DNA from: Phytohabitans maris
Lineage (GTDB): Bacteria > Actinomycetota > Actinomycetes > Mycobacteriales > Micromonosporaceae
DNA length: 64,000 nt
Assembly: GCF_031085175.1 (NCBI RefSeq)
Contig: NZ_JAVHUY010000005.1
Span: forward strand, 186,001-250,000
Direction of reading: 5' to 3'
Position numbers and translations under genes: made by a program. Below, in pieces: positions 16,916 through 24,935 of the stretch (positions are counted from its first letter, which is position 1; every line of letters starts with the position of its first letter). The notes below the pieces were generated by a model. It saw only the letters and a list, made by a program, of their open reading frames with translations. It had not been told where the DNA came from and ran no database searches.

Positions 16916-18214
16916 ATGACCGATGACCTGCTTGCCCGCCACCAGGCTGTGCTGCCCAAGTGGATGCCGCTCTACTACGCGGAGCCGATCGAGATCGTGT
17001 CCGGCTCGGGGTGCCGGGTCACCGACGCGGCCGGCCGCACCTATCTCGACTTCTTCGGCGGCGTGCTGACCACCATGATCGGGTACGACGTGCCGGAGGT
17101 GCGCGAGGCGGTCGAGCGGCAGCTGCGCACGGGCGTGGCGCACACCTCGACGCTGTACCTGATCCGCCAGCAGGTCGAGCTCGCCGAGAAGATCGCCCGC
17201 CTCTCCGGCATCGAGGACGCGCGGGTCTTCTTCACCAACTCCGGCACCGAGGCCAACGAGGCCGCGCTGCTGGTCGCCACCAACCTGCGCCGCTCCAACC
17301 AGATCCTGGCGGTGCGCAACAGCTACCACGGCCGGTCGTACGCGGCGATGGGCATCACCGGGCACCGCAGCTGGTCGGCGAGCAGCCTCAACCCGTTGCA
17401 GGTGGCCTGGCTGCACTCCGGCGACCGGCTGCGTGGCCTGCTCGCCAAGCTGGACGAGGCCGACCACATCGAGGCGGCCGTGGAGGACCTGCGCGAGGTG
17501 CTCGCCACCCAGACGGCGGGCGACGTGGCCTGCCTGATCGCCGAGCCGATCCAGGGCGTGGGCGGGTTCGTCTCCGCGCCGGACGGGCTCTTCGCGGCGC
17601 TGAAGAAGGTGCTCGACGAGTACGGCATCCTGCTCATCTCGGACGAGGTGCAGACCGGCTGGGGGCGCACCGGCGAGCACTTCTGGGGGTACCAGGCGCA
17701 CGGCGTGACCCCGGACCTGCTCACCTTCGCCAAGGGCATCGGCAACGGGTTCGCGCTGGCCGGCGTGGTCGGCCGGGCCGAGGTGATGAACGCGGTGCAG
17801 GCGATCTCGTTCTCCACGTTCGGCGGCAACCCGATCTCGACGGCGGCCGGCAACGCGGTGCTCGACTACGTGCTCGACCACAACCTCCAGGGGAACGCCC
17901 AGCGGGTCGGCGCCATCCTGCTGTCGGGGCTGCGCGCGGCGGCCGCCGACCACCCGATCGTGGCCGAGGTGCGGGGCAAGGGGCTGATGCTGGCGATCGA
18001 GTTCGTGCGGCCGGGCACGGTGGAGCCGGACCCGGCGGTGGCTGGGCGGGTCTTCGAGCTGGCCAAGGAGGGCGGCCTGCTGGTCGGCAAGGGCGGGCTG
18101 TACGGCAACGTGCTGCGCATGGGGCCGCCGCTCACGCTCAGTGAGGACGAGGCCCGGGAGGGGTTGGCGATCCTGGTCGACGCGATCGCCCGGGCGGGGG
18201 CGGTAAACGGGTAA
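16916..18214 (+). CDS. Class III (omega-) aminotransferase, PLP-dependent
   Basis: A 432-residue fold-type I aminotransferase of the AGXT2/4-aminobutyrate group. It moves an amino group between an omega-amino acid or amine and an oxo-acid. The cofactor-binding residues are visible: S-G-T-E-A-N at 109-114, Asp243 in I-S-D-E-V-Q-T-G-W-G-R-T-G, and the Schiff-base Lys273 in F-A-K-G-I-G-N-G. The exact substrate cannot be fixed; alanine-glyoxylate, beta-alanine or GABA are family options. ATG start, 73 bases from the divergent gene. The gene is followed by the amino-sugar importer operon but separated from it by 93 bases. Confidence 0.92.
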   Translation: MTDDLLARHQAVLPKWMPLYYAEPIEIVSGSGCRVTDAAGRTYLDFFGGVLTTMIGYDVPEVREAVERQLRTGVAHTSTLYLIRQQVELAEKIARLSGIEDARVFFTNSGTEANEAALLVATNLRRSNQILAVRNSYHGRSYAAMGITGHRSWSASSLNPLQVAWLHSGDRLRGLLAKLDEADHIEAAVEDLREVLATQTAGDVACLIAEPIQGVGGFVSAPDGLFAALKKVLDEYGILLISDEVQTGWGRTGEHFWGYQAHGVTPDLLTFAKGIGNGFALAGVVGRAEVMNAVQAISFSTFGGNPISTAAGNAVLDYVLDHNLQGNAQRVGAILLSGLRAAAADHPIVAEVRGKGLMLAIEFVRPGTVEPDPAVAGRVFELAKEGGLLVGKGGLYGNVLRMGPPLTLSEDEAREGLAILVDAIARAGAVNG

Positions 18215-18254
18215 CGGTTCGGCGCTCAGGGGTTGCTGTCACCCGCGACTTGTC

Positions 18255-18278
18255 GTAAGAATCCTTCAAAGCGTTAAC
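18255..18278 (+). promoter_or_regulatory. Candidate regulatory motif upstream of first ngcEFG operon
   Basis: An AT-richer stretch contains GTAAGAA, 11 bases, then GTTAAC, 30 bases before the ngcE start. The same two blocks with a 15-base spacer lie before the RpiR regulator gene (23807-23834). A shared operator or promoter element is a reasonable guess; no binding site is known to me for this sequence. Confidence 0.35.
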
Positions 18279-18307
18279 GGCGATTGAAGGGAAGTGACGC
18301 GGCCCCC

Positions 18308-19726
18308 ATGAATAGTACAAGGCGTGACATTCTCCGTCGCGGGGTCGTCGCCGGCGTCATGGCGACCCCCGCGGCCGGCCTGCTGTCGAGCTGTGCGATG
18401 GGCGGGGGCGACGACAACGACGACGCCAGCGCCAACCAGGGTGAGAAGACCGCCGAAAACCCCTTCGGCGTCAAGGCGGACGCCCCGCTGGAGGTGGTCA
18501 TCTTCAACGGTGGGTACGGCGAGGAGTACGCCAAGGCCCACGAGGCCATGTACAGCGAGAAGTACCCGAACGCGAAGATCACGCACTCCTCCACCCAGGA
18601 GATCAGCAAGACCCTTCAGCCGCGCTTCGTCGACGGCAGCCCGCCGGACGTCGTCAACAACTCCGGCGCCGGCCAGATCGACCCGGGCGGCCTGGTCTCG
18701 CAGGGCGCGCTCGCCGACCTCGGTCCGCTGCTCGACGCGCCCAGCCTCGACGTACCGGGCAAGACGGTGCGCGACACGCTGCTGCCCGGCGTGGTCGACG
18801 TGGGCAGCTACGACGGCAAGTTCCACGTGCTCAACATCAGCTACACCGCCTACGGCATCTGGTACTCGACGAAGCTCTTCACCGACCGCGGCTGGGAGTA
18901 CCCGAAGACCTGGGACGAGCACATCGCGCTCTGCCGCACCATCAAGGCCGCCGGCATCGCCCCGTGGACCTATGCGGGCAAGCACCCCCGGTACATGAGC
19001 TGGCCGGTCATCTCCACCGCCGTCAAGCTGGGCGGGCTCGACGTCGCGAAGAACATCGACAACCTGGAGCCCAACGCCTGGAAGTCGGAGGCGATGAAGA
19101 CCGCCGCCGACGCGTGGCACCAGATCGTCAAGGACCAGTTCATCCTTCCCGGTACGCCCGGCCTCGACCACGTGCAGTCGCAGACCGAGTGGTGCCGCGG
19201 CAAGGCCGCCCTCATCTCCTGCGGGTCCTGGATCGAAAACGAGCAGAAGGACGTCACCCCGGCCGGCTTCGACATGGCGATCGCGCCCACGCCCAGCCTC
19301 GGCGCCGGCGACAAGCTGCCGTTCGAGGCGATCCGGGGCACCGCGGGCGAGCCGTTCATCGTGCCGGCCAAGGCGAAGAACGTCCCCGGTGGCCTGGAGT
19401 ACTTCCGGACCGTGCTGTCGATGCGCGGCGCCAAGGACTTCACCCAGAAGGTCTCCGCGCTCAGCGTGGTCGCCGGCGCCGCCGAGGGTGCCACGCTCCC
19501 GCCGGGGCTGACCAGCGTGGTCAAGGCGCTTGACGCCTCCGGCGCCAACGGCTTCAACTGGGTCTACAACAACTACTACCGCAAGCTGGAGCGCGAGCTG
19601 GTCGACGCGGCGTGCGGGGAGTTCTTCAGCGGGCGGATCGGCCCGACCGAGTTCCTCGAGCAGTGCCAGAAGGGCGCCGACATGATCGCCCAGGACAGCT
19701 CGCTCAAGAAGTACAAGCGGGCCTGA
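18308..19726 (+). CDS. ngcE: ABC importer substrate-binding lipoprotein, NgcE-type (copy 1)
   Basis: Extracellular binding protein for N-acetylglucosamine or chitobiose-like sugars, of the NgcE family. The 472-residue protein has a twin-arginine signal (S-T-R-R-D-I-L-R-R) and a lipobox L-L-S-S-C with Cys29. Then come a short acidic linker and a family 1 solute-binding fold: V-V-I-F-N-G-G-Y-G, L-Q-P-R-F-V-D-G-S-P-P-D-V-V-N-N, and I-S-C-G-S-W-I-E-N-E. I took the ATG at 18308 because the Tat motif follows at once. The permease genes follow after 18 bases. The paralogue at 24936 is colinear but clearly diverged. Confidence 0.9.
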   Translation: MNSTRRDILRRGVVAGVMATPAAGLLSSCAMGGGDDNDDASANQGEKTAENPFGVKADAPLEVVIFNGGYGEEYAKAHEAMYSEKYPNAKITHSSTQEISKTLQPRFVDGSPPDVVNNSGAGQIDPGGLVSQGALADLGPLLDAPSLDVPGKTVRDTLLPGVVDVGSYDGKFHVLNISYTAYGIWYSTKLFTDRGWEYPKTWDEHIALCRTIKAAGIAPWTYAGKHPRYMSWPVISTAVKLGGLDVAKNIDNLEPNAWKSEAMKTAADAWHQIVKDQFILPGTPGLDHVQSQTEWCRGKAALISCGSWIENEQKDVTPAGFDMAIAPTPSLGAGDKLPFEAIRGTAGEPFIVPAKAKNVPGGLEYFRTVLSMRGAKDFTQKVSALSVVAGAAEGATLPPGLTSVVKALDASGANGFNWVYNNYYRKLERELVDAACGEFFSGRIGPTEFLEQCQKGADMIAQDSSLKKYKRA

Positions 19727-19744
19727 GGGGAGCAGGGGCGGCGC

Positions 19745-20653
19745 ATGCGGCACGGCAAGTACCCGCTGATCATCACGTTCCTGGTGCCGCCCCTGATCCT
19801 GTACGGCGTCTTCGTGCTCTCGCCGTACCTGCAGGCGTTCCAGATCTCCACCACCGACTGGCTCGGCTTCTCCGCGGACGCCAACTCGGTGGGGTTGGAC
19901 AACTTCGTCCGGCTCTTCAAGGACGACTACATCTGGAACGCCCTCAAGAACAACGCGATCATGCTCGCCGTCGTACCCGTGGTGACGATCGCCCTCGGCC
20001 TGTTCTTCGCGACGATGCTCAACATGGGCGGGCGCGGCGGGCGGGCCGGGGTCGCCGGCGTGCGCGGCACCGCGACGTACCGGCTGGTGTACTTCTTCCC
20101 GCAGGTGCTCTCCGTCGTGATCATCGCGATCATCTGGCGGGAGATCTACCACCCGAACGCCGGCCTGCTCAACAGCGCGCTGAAGGCCTTCGGCATCAAC
20201 GGGCCGGCCTGGCTGGGCGACCCGCGTACGGCGTTCTGGTGCGTGCTGGCCGTCATGGTCTGGGCCAACGTCGGCTTCTACGTGGTGCTCTTCGGCGCGG
20301 CGATGCAGGCCATCCCGAAGGACATCTACGAGGCGGCGCTCCTCGACGGCGCCTCCCGCTCGGTCACGCTCCGCCGGATCACCATCCCGCTGCTCTGGGA
20401 CACCGTGCAGGTCGCCTGGATCTACCTGGCGATCGCCGCGCTCGACGGGTTCATCCTCGTGCAGCAGATGACCGACGGCGGCCCCAACTTCTCCTCCGAC
20501 GTGATCGGCCTGCGCATGTACAACACCGCCTTCGGCACGGACACCAGGTTCGGGTACGCCTCGGCGATCGGCGTGGTGATGTTCTTCCTCACGCTCTCGG
20601 TGGCCGTACTGGCGCTGCGCGCGTCCCGCCGCGACCGGATCGAGTTCTCATGA
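19745..20653 (+). CDS. ngcF: ABC importer permease, NgcF-type (copy 1)
   Basis: A 302-residue sugar-ABC permease of the MalF/UgpA class with six predicted transmembrane helices. The cytoplasmic EAA loop, which docks to the ATPase, reads Y-E-A-A-L-L-D-G-A-S-R-S near residue 200. N-terminus M-R-H-G-K-Y-P-L-I-I-T-F matches the copy at 26375 (M-R-H-G-R-Y-P-F). The ATG has AGGGGAG-type sites upstream. The stop overlaps the next start by 4 bases, so NgcF and NgcG should be made together as a heterodimer. Confidence 0.92.
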   Translation: MRHGKYPLIITFLVPPLILYGVFVLSPYLQAFQISTTDWLGFSADANSVGLDNFVRLFKDDYIWNALKNNAIMLAVVPVVTIALGLFFATMLNMGGRGGRAGVAGVRGTATYRLVYFFPQVLSVVIIAIIWREIYHPNAGLLNSALKAFGINGPAWLGDPRTAFWCVLAVMVWANVGFYVVLFGAAMQAIPKDIYEAALLDGASRSVTLRRITIPLLWDTVQVAWIYLAIAALDGFILVQQMTDGGPNFSSDVIGLRMYNTAFGTDTRFGYASAIGVVMFFLTLSVAVLALRASRRDRIEFS

Positions 20654-21546
20654 CGCTGCTGGAAACCGAGGCCTCGCCGGCGAAGGCCGGGCCCGGAGCC
20701 GACCGCCCGCCGCGCCGCGAGTGGGGCGTGGCGAACGTCTTCTCGCACGGCTTCCTGTTCCTGTGGGCGCTGCTCACCACGCTGCCGCTGCTGTGGGTGA
20801 CGCTCAGCTCGTTCAAGGACAACGACGAGATCCTCACCGACCCGTGGGGCCTGCCCGGCGCGCTGCGGTTCGACAACTGGCGGCGCGCGTGGACCGAGGC
20901 GCACATCGGCCAGTACTTCTTCAACAGCGCGGTCGTGGTCGCCGGCTCGCTCACGCTCACCATGCTCTTCGGCGCCACCGCCGCGTACGTCTTCGCCCGC
21001 TACGAGTTCCGCTTCCGGCAGGTCTTCTACTACCTGTTCGTGGGCGGCATGATGTTTCCGGTCTTCCTGGCGCTGGTGCCGCTCTTCTTCGTGGTGCGCG
21101 ACGCCGGCCTCCTCGCCACCTGGCGCGGCCTCATCCTCGTGTACGCGGCCTACTCGCTGCCGTTCACCGTCTTCTTCCTGACCGCGTTCTTCCGCACCCT
21201 CCCGCAGACGGTCGCCGAGGCCGCGCTCATCGACGGTTGCGGCCACTTCCGGCTCTTCTTCCGGGTGATGCTGCCGATGGCGCGGCCCGGCCTGATCAGC
21301 GTGGCCATCTTCAACTTCCTCAGCCAGTGGAACCAGTTCATCCTGCCCCAGGTGCTCATGCAGGGCGACGACTCCCGCTGGGTACTGGCGCAGGGGCTGT
21401 CCGCGCTCGCGCTGAGCCAGGGCTACCACGCCGACTACAGCGGCCTCTTCGCCGGCCTGACGATCGCGATGCTGCCGGTACTCGGCGTCTACATCCTCTT
21501 CCAGCGCCAGATCCAGTCCGGCCTCACGGCAGGCCAACTGAAGTGA
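20650..21546 (+). CDS. ngcG: ABC importer permease, NgcG-type (copy 1)
   Basis: A 298-residue MalG-type permease, partner of the preceding protein. It has a soluble N-terminal 35 residues, six helices (first: F-L-F-L-W-A-L-L-T-T-L-P-L-L-W) and the EAA loop V-A-E-A-A-L-I-D-G-C-G-H. The C-terminus I-Q-S-G-L-T-A-G-Q-L-K matches the second copy (I-Q-A-G-L-T-A-G-A-V-K). The ATG overlaps the ngcF stop as ATGA. No ATPase gene follows, so a shared MsiK-like ATPase encoded elsewhere is expected. Confidence 0.92.
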   Translation: MTLLETEASPAKAGPGADRPPRREWGVANVFSHGFLFLWALLTTLPLLWVTLSSFKDNDEILTDPWGLPGALRFDNWRRAWTEAHIGQYFFNSAVVVAGSLTLTMLFGATAAYVFARYEFRFRQVFYYLFVGGMMFPVFLALVPLFFVVRDAGLLATWRGLILVYAAYSLPFTVFFLTAFFRTLPQTVAEAALIDGCGHFRLFFRVMLPMARPGLISVAIFNFLSQWNQFILPQVLMQGDDSRWVLAQGLSALALSQGYHADYSGLFAGLTIAMLPVLGVYILFQRQIQSGLTAGQLK

Positions 21547-21567
21547 CCCAGCCCGGAGAGAACGACT

Positions 21568-22629
21568 TCAGTCGGGTGGGCGGTTCGTCCTGCGCCACGT
21601 CGCGGTCCGTCCCAGGCCCTGCGGAGTGACCGCGCCTTCGGCCCGGAGCTTGTCGAGCACGAGCCGGATGGTCTGGTCGCTCACGCCAGGGAGGGCGGTT
21701 CGGACGTCGGCGATCCGGAACTCGTCCGCCGCGTGGTTGAGCAGGTAGTCACGCACTCGGTCCTGTTTGGACCCGGCACTGCGGTTGGCCGCGGTACGAG
21801 TGGAAAAGATGGCGTAGGCGTCCGCCAGGACGCTGACGAAGTAGCGCAGCCACGGCCACGGATCGGCCTTGTCGTCGTGCCAGCCGTGTGTCGAGTCCAG
21901 CAGCGCCTGGTAGTACGCGTCTTCAGAGCCGGCCATCAGCTCTTCCAGGCTGACGTACCGGGACACGGTGTAGCCTCGGTCGACGAGCAGGGCGTTCGTC
22001 AGCGCCCGTGCGACGCGGCCGTTGCCGTCTTCGAACGGGTGGACCACCAGGAGGTCGAGCACGAAGCCGCCGATCAGCAGTACCGGATGATGTTGCCCGG
22101 CCGCTACGGCGGCGGCGTAGCGATCGACGAGCTCGGCAACGTAGAACTCGGTCTCCTTTGCGGGCACCGGGCGGAAGCGCACGGTGGTGCTTCCGTCCGA
22201 GGCCCGGTCGACGACCAGGTTGTCCTCGGACTTGAACCGTCCGCCGGCGGAGGCTGTGTGCCGGAAGAGCAGCCGGTGGAGGTGAAGGAGCAGACCGGGA
22301 CTCAACGGGTGCCAGTCGTCCTGGAAAAGGTAATCCTGCGCGTCCCGGTAGCCCGCCAGCTCCTGCTCGCTTCGGCTTCGCAGCCGGCGCACGCGTCCCT
22401 GCAGGATGCGTTCGGCGCGGTTCGCATCCGCGACCACGACGCCCTCGATAGCCGACGAGGCGGTTATGCTCGCGACCCGGGCTCGGTCCGCCAGGAGATG
22501 GAGCAGACCCGGCATCTGGTCCCGGTAGAGTGCCTCGGATCCTCGCCCGACGTCGACGGCGCTGAGGCGGGTCACGACGTCGGCCGGGACGCGGCCGATC
22601 GTCGCGGATAAATCGGAAAAACTACGCAA
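21568..22629 (-). CDS. Fic-domain protein (AMP-transferase-type) with C-terminal winged helix
   Basis: Fic enzymes attach AMP or other phosphate groups to target proteins. The 353-residue protein has the complete active-site loop H197-P-F-E-D-G-N-G-R205. The inhibitory-helix motif S-x-x-x-E-G lies N-terminal (S58 to E62-G63), so this is a class II, self-inhibited Fic. A DUF4172-like N-terminal region precedes it. The C-terminal 60 residues look like a winged helix-turn-helix (V-R-D-Y-L-L-N-H-A, I-A-D-V-R-T-A-L-P-G-V-S-D-Q-T-I-R), which suggests self-regulation or DNA binding. It sits between the two importer operons on the other strand and has no obvious link to sugar uptake. Confidence 0.92.
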   Translation of the reverse strand: MRSFSDLSATIGRVPADVVTRLSAVDVGRGSEALYRDQMPGLLHLLADRARVASITASSAIEGVVVADANRAERILQGRVRRLRSRSEQELAGYRDAQDYLFQDDWHPLSPGLLLHLHRLLFRHTASAGGRFKSEDNLVVDRASDGSTTVRFRPVPAKETEFYVAELVDRYAAAVAAGQHHPVLLIGGFVLDLLVVHPFEDGNGRVARALTNALLVDRGYTVSRYVSLEELMAGSEDAYYQALLDSTHGWHDDKADPWPWLRYFVSVLADAYAIFSTRTAANRSAGSKQDRVRDYLLNHAADEFRIADVRTALPGVSDQTIRLVLDKLRAEGAVTPQGLGRTATWRRTNRPPD

Positions 22630-22651
22630 GGCACACCAAGCCGAACCGAAG

Positions 22652-22683
22652 AAGTTACTAACCAGAGGCTGTTTTAGTAACTT
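22652..22683 (-). promoter_or_regulatory. 10-bp inverted repeat upstream of the Fic gene
   Basis: AAGTTACTAA (22652-22661) and TTAGTAACTT (22674-22683) are exact reverse complements 12 bases apart, in an AT-rich gap of 72 bases between the kinase stop and the Fic start. Such a site could be an operator for the Fic gene, possibly bound by its own winged helix, or a weak terminator for the kinase. Confidence 0.5.
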
Positions 22684-22701
22684 TAGCGGATCGCTGGCGG
22701 A

Positions 22702-23712
22702 TTACGGGAACAGGCGGGTGTGCAGGGCCGCCGCTTCGGTGGGGGTGAGCTGCGGGCGGGCGGCGAGCCAGGCGGCGGCCGCCGCGCCGTCCGAGGCGTG
22801 GGGGCGTGGGGCATCGGGCCAGCGGGCGCTCAGCTCGCGCTCGACCGCGGCGGCCAGCGGGGTCTGGCCGACCAGGAGGCCGCCGGCCAGCACGATCGGG
22901 CTCGGGTCGCCGGGGTCGCGGATGCGGGCGACGCTGTCGGTCAGCAGGCGGGCGGCCTCGGCCACCAGGGCGTTCGCGGTCGGGTCGCCGTCGGCCTGTG
23001 CGGCGATCACCAGCGGGGCGAGCTTGGCCAGCTCCACCGCCGGGCGCCGGGTCACCCGCTGCACGAGCACGTCGACCTGGTCCCGCGCGGAGAGCGCGCC
23101 CAGGTCGCCCCGCCCCACCGACGTCGCGGACGTCTCGGCGTGCAGCAGGGTGGTCACCACGGCCCGGGAGAGGCGGCCGAGCGGGCGGCCGGCGTCCATG
23201 GCGGCCAGGGTGGCGCGGACGGCCTCGCGGCCCAGCCAGAAGCCGGAGCCGGCGTCGCCCAGGAGCCAGCCGTGGCCGTCGGAGACGCGGTCGAGCGCGA
23301 AGCCGCGGATCGTGACGGCGATCGCGCCGGTACCGGAGATCAGCACCGAGCCGTCCGGGCTGGCGGTGCCGGACGCGTACGCCACCAGGGCGTCGCCGAT
23401 CATCTCGTAGGGGCAGCGCAGGCCGGCGTCGGCCCAGGTGCGCTCGAACGCGGCGCGGCTCGCCGGGTCGGCCAGCAGCCGGGCCACGCCGGCGATGCCG
23501 ATCACGCCAGCCCGTACCCGCGTGGGGTCGGTGGCGGCGAGTGCCTCGGACAGTGCCTTGCCGAGCTCGGCCGCGGCCGCCTCGGCGCCGTGTGACGTGG
23601 GGTTTCCGCCGCCGGCGGTGCCGGTGCCGACCCGGTCGCCGGCGAGGGTGGCGACCAGCGCGCGGGTCGACGTGCCGCCGATGTCCAGCCCGATCACGAG
23701 TGCGTCCGACAC
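22702..23712 (-). CDS. BadF/BadG-type ATPase family sugar kinase, likely N-acetylglucosamine kinase
   Basis: A 336-residue ASKHA-fold kinase. The phosphate-1 loop is I-G-L-D-I-G-G-T-S-T-R. The phosphate-2 region is I-S-G-T-G-A-I-A, and a later W-L-L-G-D-A-G-S-G-F-W-L-G-R-E segment is typical of GlcNAc kinases. The C-terminus has I-V-L-A-G-G-L-L. It should phosphorylate an imported amino sugar at O-6. The GTG start at 23712 gives V-S-D-A-L-V-I-G-L-D. Upstream in-frame codons belong to the promoter region shared with the divergent RpiR gene. Its position between two NgcEFG operons supports the substrate guess. Confidence 0.87.
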   Translation of the reverse strand: MSDALVIGLDIGGTSTRALVATLAGDRVGTGTAGGGNPTSHGAEAAAAELGKALSEALAATDPTRVRAGVIGIAGVARLLADPASRAAFERTWADAGLRCPYEMIGDALVAYASGTASPDGSVLISGTGAIAVTIRGFALDRVSDGHGWLLGDAGSGFWLGREAVRATLAAMDAGRPLGRLSRAVVTTLLHAETSATSVGRGDLGALSARDQVDVLVQRVTRRPAVELAKLAPLVIAAQADGDPTANALVAEAARLLTDSVARIRDPGDPSPIVLAGGLLVGQTPLAAAVERELSARWPDAPRPHASDGAAAAAWLAARPQLTPTEAAALHTRLFP

Positions 23713-23751
23713 CCGCTCATCGTGGTGCCGGCGCGGCTGTGAAAGCGCTCC

Positions 23752-23845
23752 CAGACGGTAACAGTTTGAAAACTTCGCCCAACGCCTTGACAAGGTAGCC
23801 CCGTTAGTAAGAACTTTTACCACTATCAGTTAACACTCCTTTCCA
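23752..23845 (+). promoter_or_regulatory. AT-rich divergent promoter/operator region between kinase and RpiR genes
   Basis: This part of the 194-base divergent gap is far less GC-rich than its surroundings. It holds a palindromic AGTTTGAAAACT, a TTGACA box at 23787-23792, then GTAAGAA (23807) and GTTAAC (23829). The last two blocks recur at 18255-18278 before the first importer. A binding site for the adjacent RpiR regulator is likely here; its exact extent is inference. Confidence 0.5.
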
Positions 23846-23906
23846 AAGACTTGACCTTGGACGCGCGGCCCCGGCCGTGCCGGAGAAGCAGGAAGGCGGC
23901 TGTCGC

Positions 23907-24803
23907 ATGGACTCCCCGGTGGTTGTGGACGGTGTGCTGGTGGCCGTCCGCAGCAAGCTGCCGGAGTTCACCGGCGCGCTGCGCCGGGTCGCCGAGCAGG
24001 TGCTGACCGACCCGGCCGGTGCGGCCCGGGCCACGATCGTCGAGCTGGCCGAGCGGAGTGGCACCTCGCCGGCGACGGTCACCCGGTTCTGCCGGGCGCT
24101 CGGCTTCGAGGGCTACGCCGACCTGAGGCTCGGCATCGCCGCGGAGACCGGGCGGGCCCGGGCCGCGGGCTGGACCGTGGACATCGGACGAGAGATCGAG
24201 CCGGGCGACCCGCTGGAAAAGGTGCTCGAGCAGATCATGGCGGCCGACACCCGCGCGATGCACGACACGGCCGCGCTGCTCGACCTCGGCGAGGTGGAGC
24301 GGGCCGCGGACGCGATCGCCGGCGCCACCCGGGTCAACATCTTCGGGGCCAGCGGCAGCGCCCTGGTGGGCGAAGAGATGCAGTTCAGCCTGCACCGCAT
24401 CGGCGTGGCGGCGTGGGCCTGGACCGACGTACACAATGGACTGGCCAGCGCCGCCCTGCTCCGCGCCGGCGACGTGGCGCTCGGCATCTCCCACAGTGGA
24501 CAGACGCGGGAGACGATCGAGATGCTCGCCGAGTCGGGCAGCCACGGTGCCACGACCGTCGCGCTGACCAGCTTCCCCCGCTCGCCGCTGGCCGAGCTCG
24601 CCGACGTCGTGCTGCTCACCGCCACCCAGGCGACGACGTTCCGGCCGGACGCCCTCTCCGCCCGCCACCCCCAGCTGGTCGTCCTCGACCTGCTCTACAT
24701 CGCGGTCGCGCAGCGGACCCACGATCGAGCCCACGCCGCCTTCCAGCGCACCGCCCAGGCCGTCGACGGCCACAAGGCCGGCAAGGAGGCGACGGCCAGA
24801 TGA
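23907..24803 (+). CDS. MurR/RpiR family regulator with SIS domain
   Basis: A 298-residue transcription factor. The N-terminal RpiR helix-turn-helix (about residues 1-80) contains I-V-E-L-A-E-R-S-G-T-S-P-A-T-V-T-R-F-C-R. The C-terminal SIS domain binds a phosphosugar: I-F-G-A-S-G-S-A and I-S-H-S-G-Q-T-R-E-T are the two phosphate-sugar loops. It probably senses an amino-sugar phosphate made by the divergent kinase and controls the importer genes. I chose the ATG at 23907 because AGGAAGG lies 10 bases before it; a GTG 30 bases upstream is possible. Confidence 0.92.
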   Translation: MDSPVVVDGVLVAVRSKLPEFTGALRRVAEQVLTDPAGAARATIVELAERSGTSPATVTRFCRALGFEGYADLRLGIAAETGRARAAGWTVDIGREIEPGDPLEKVLEQIMAADTRAMHDTAALLDLGEVERAADAIAGATRVNIFGASGSALVGEEMQFSLHRIGVAAWAWTDVHNGLASAALLRAGDVALGISHSGQTRETIEMLAESGSHGATTVALTSFPRSPLAELADVVLLTATQATTFRPDALSARHPQLVVLDLLYIAVAQRTHDRAHAAFQRTAQAVDGHKAGKEATAR

Positions 24804-24819
24804 GTCCCACGGCTGGTGG

Positions 24820-24840
24820 GCTCCGCTCCCGGAGCGGAGC
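24820..24840. terminator. Short perfect hairpin between regulator and second importer
   Basis: GCTCCGCTCC and GGAGCGGAGC pair exactly around one C, 16 bases after the RpiR stop. It may end the regulator transcript or reduce read-through into the importer operon. The next 60 bases repeat GAGCG-type blocks, including CCAGCGAGCGAAGCG. Confidence 0.5.
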
Positions 24841-24935
24841 GGCGAGCGCGGAGCGCGCCGGTCGCGGGGCGACCAGCGAGCGAAGCGGGCGCAGCCAGCA
24901 CAGTCCCACCAACACCCCAACCGAGGAGACGCAAA

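Noticed and set aside
18266-20152. Long minus-strand frame opposite the first ngcE/ngcF
   Set aside because: Antisense to a lipoprotein with Tat signal and a permease with EAA loop; typical GC-rich shadow.
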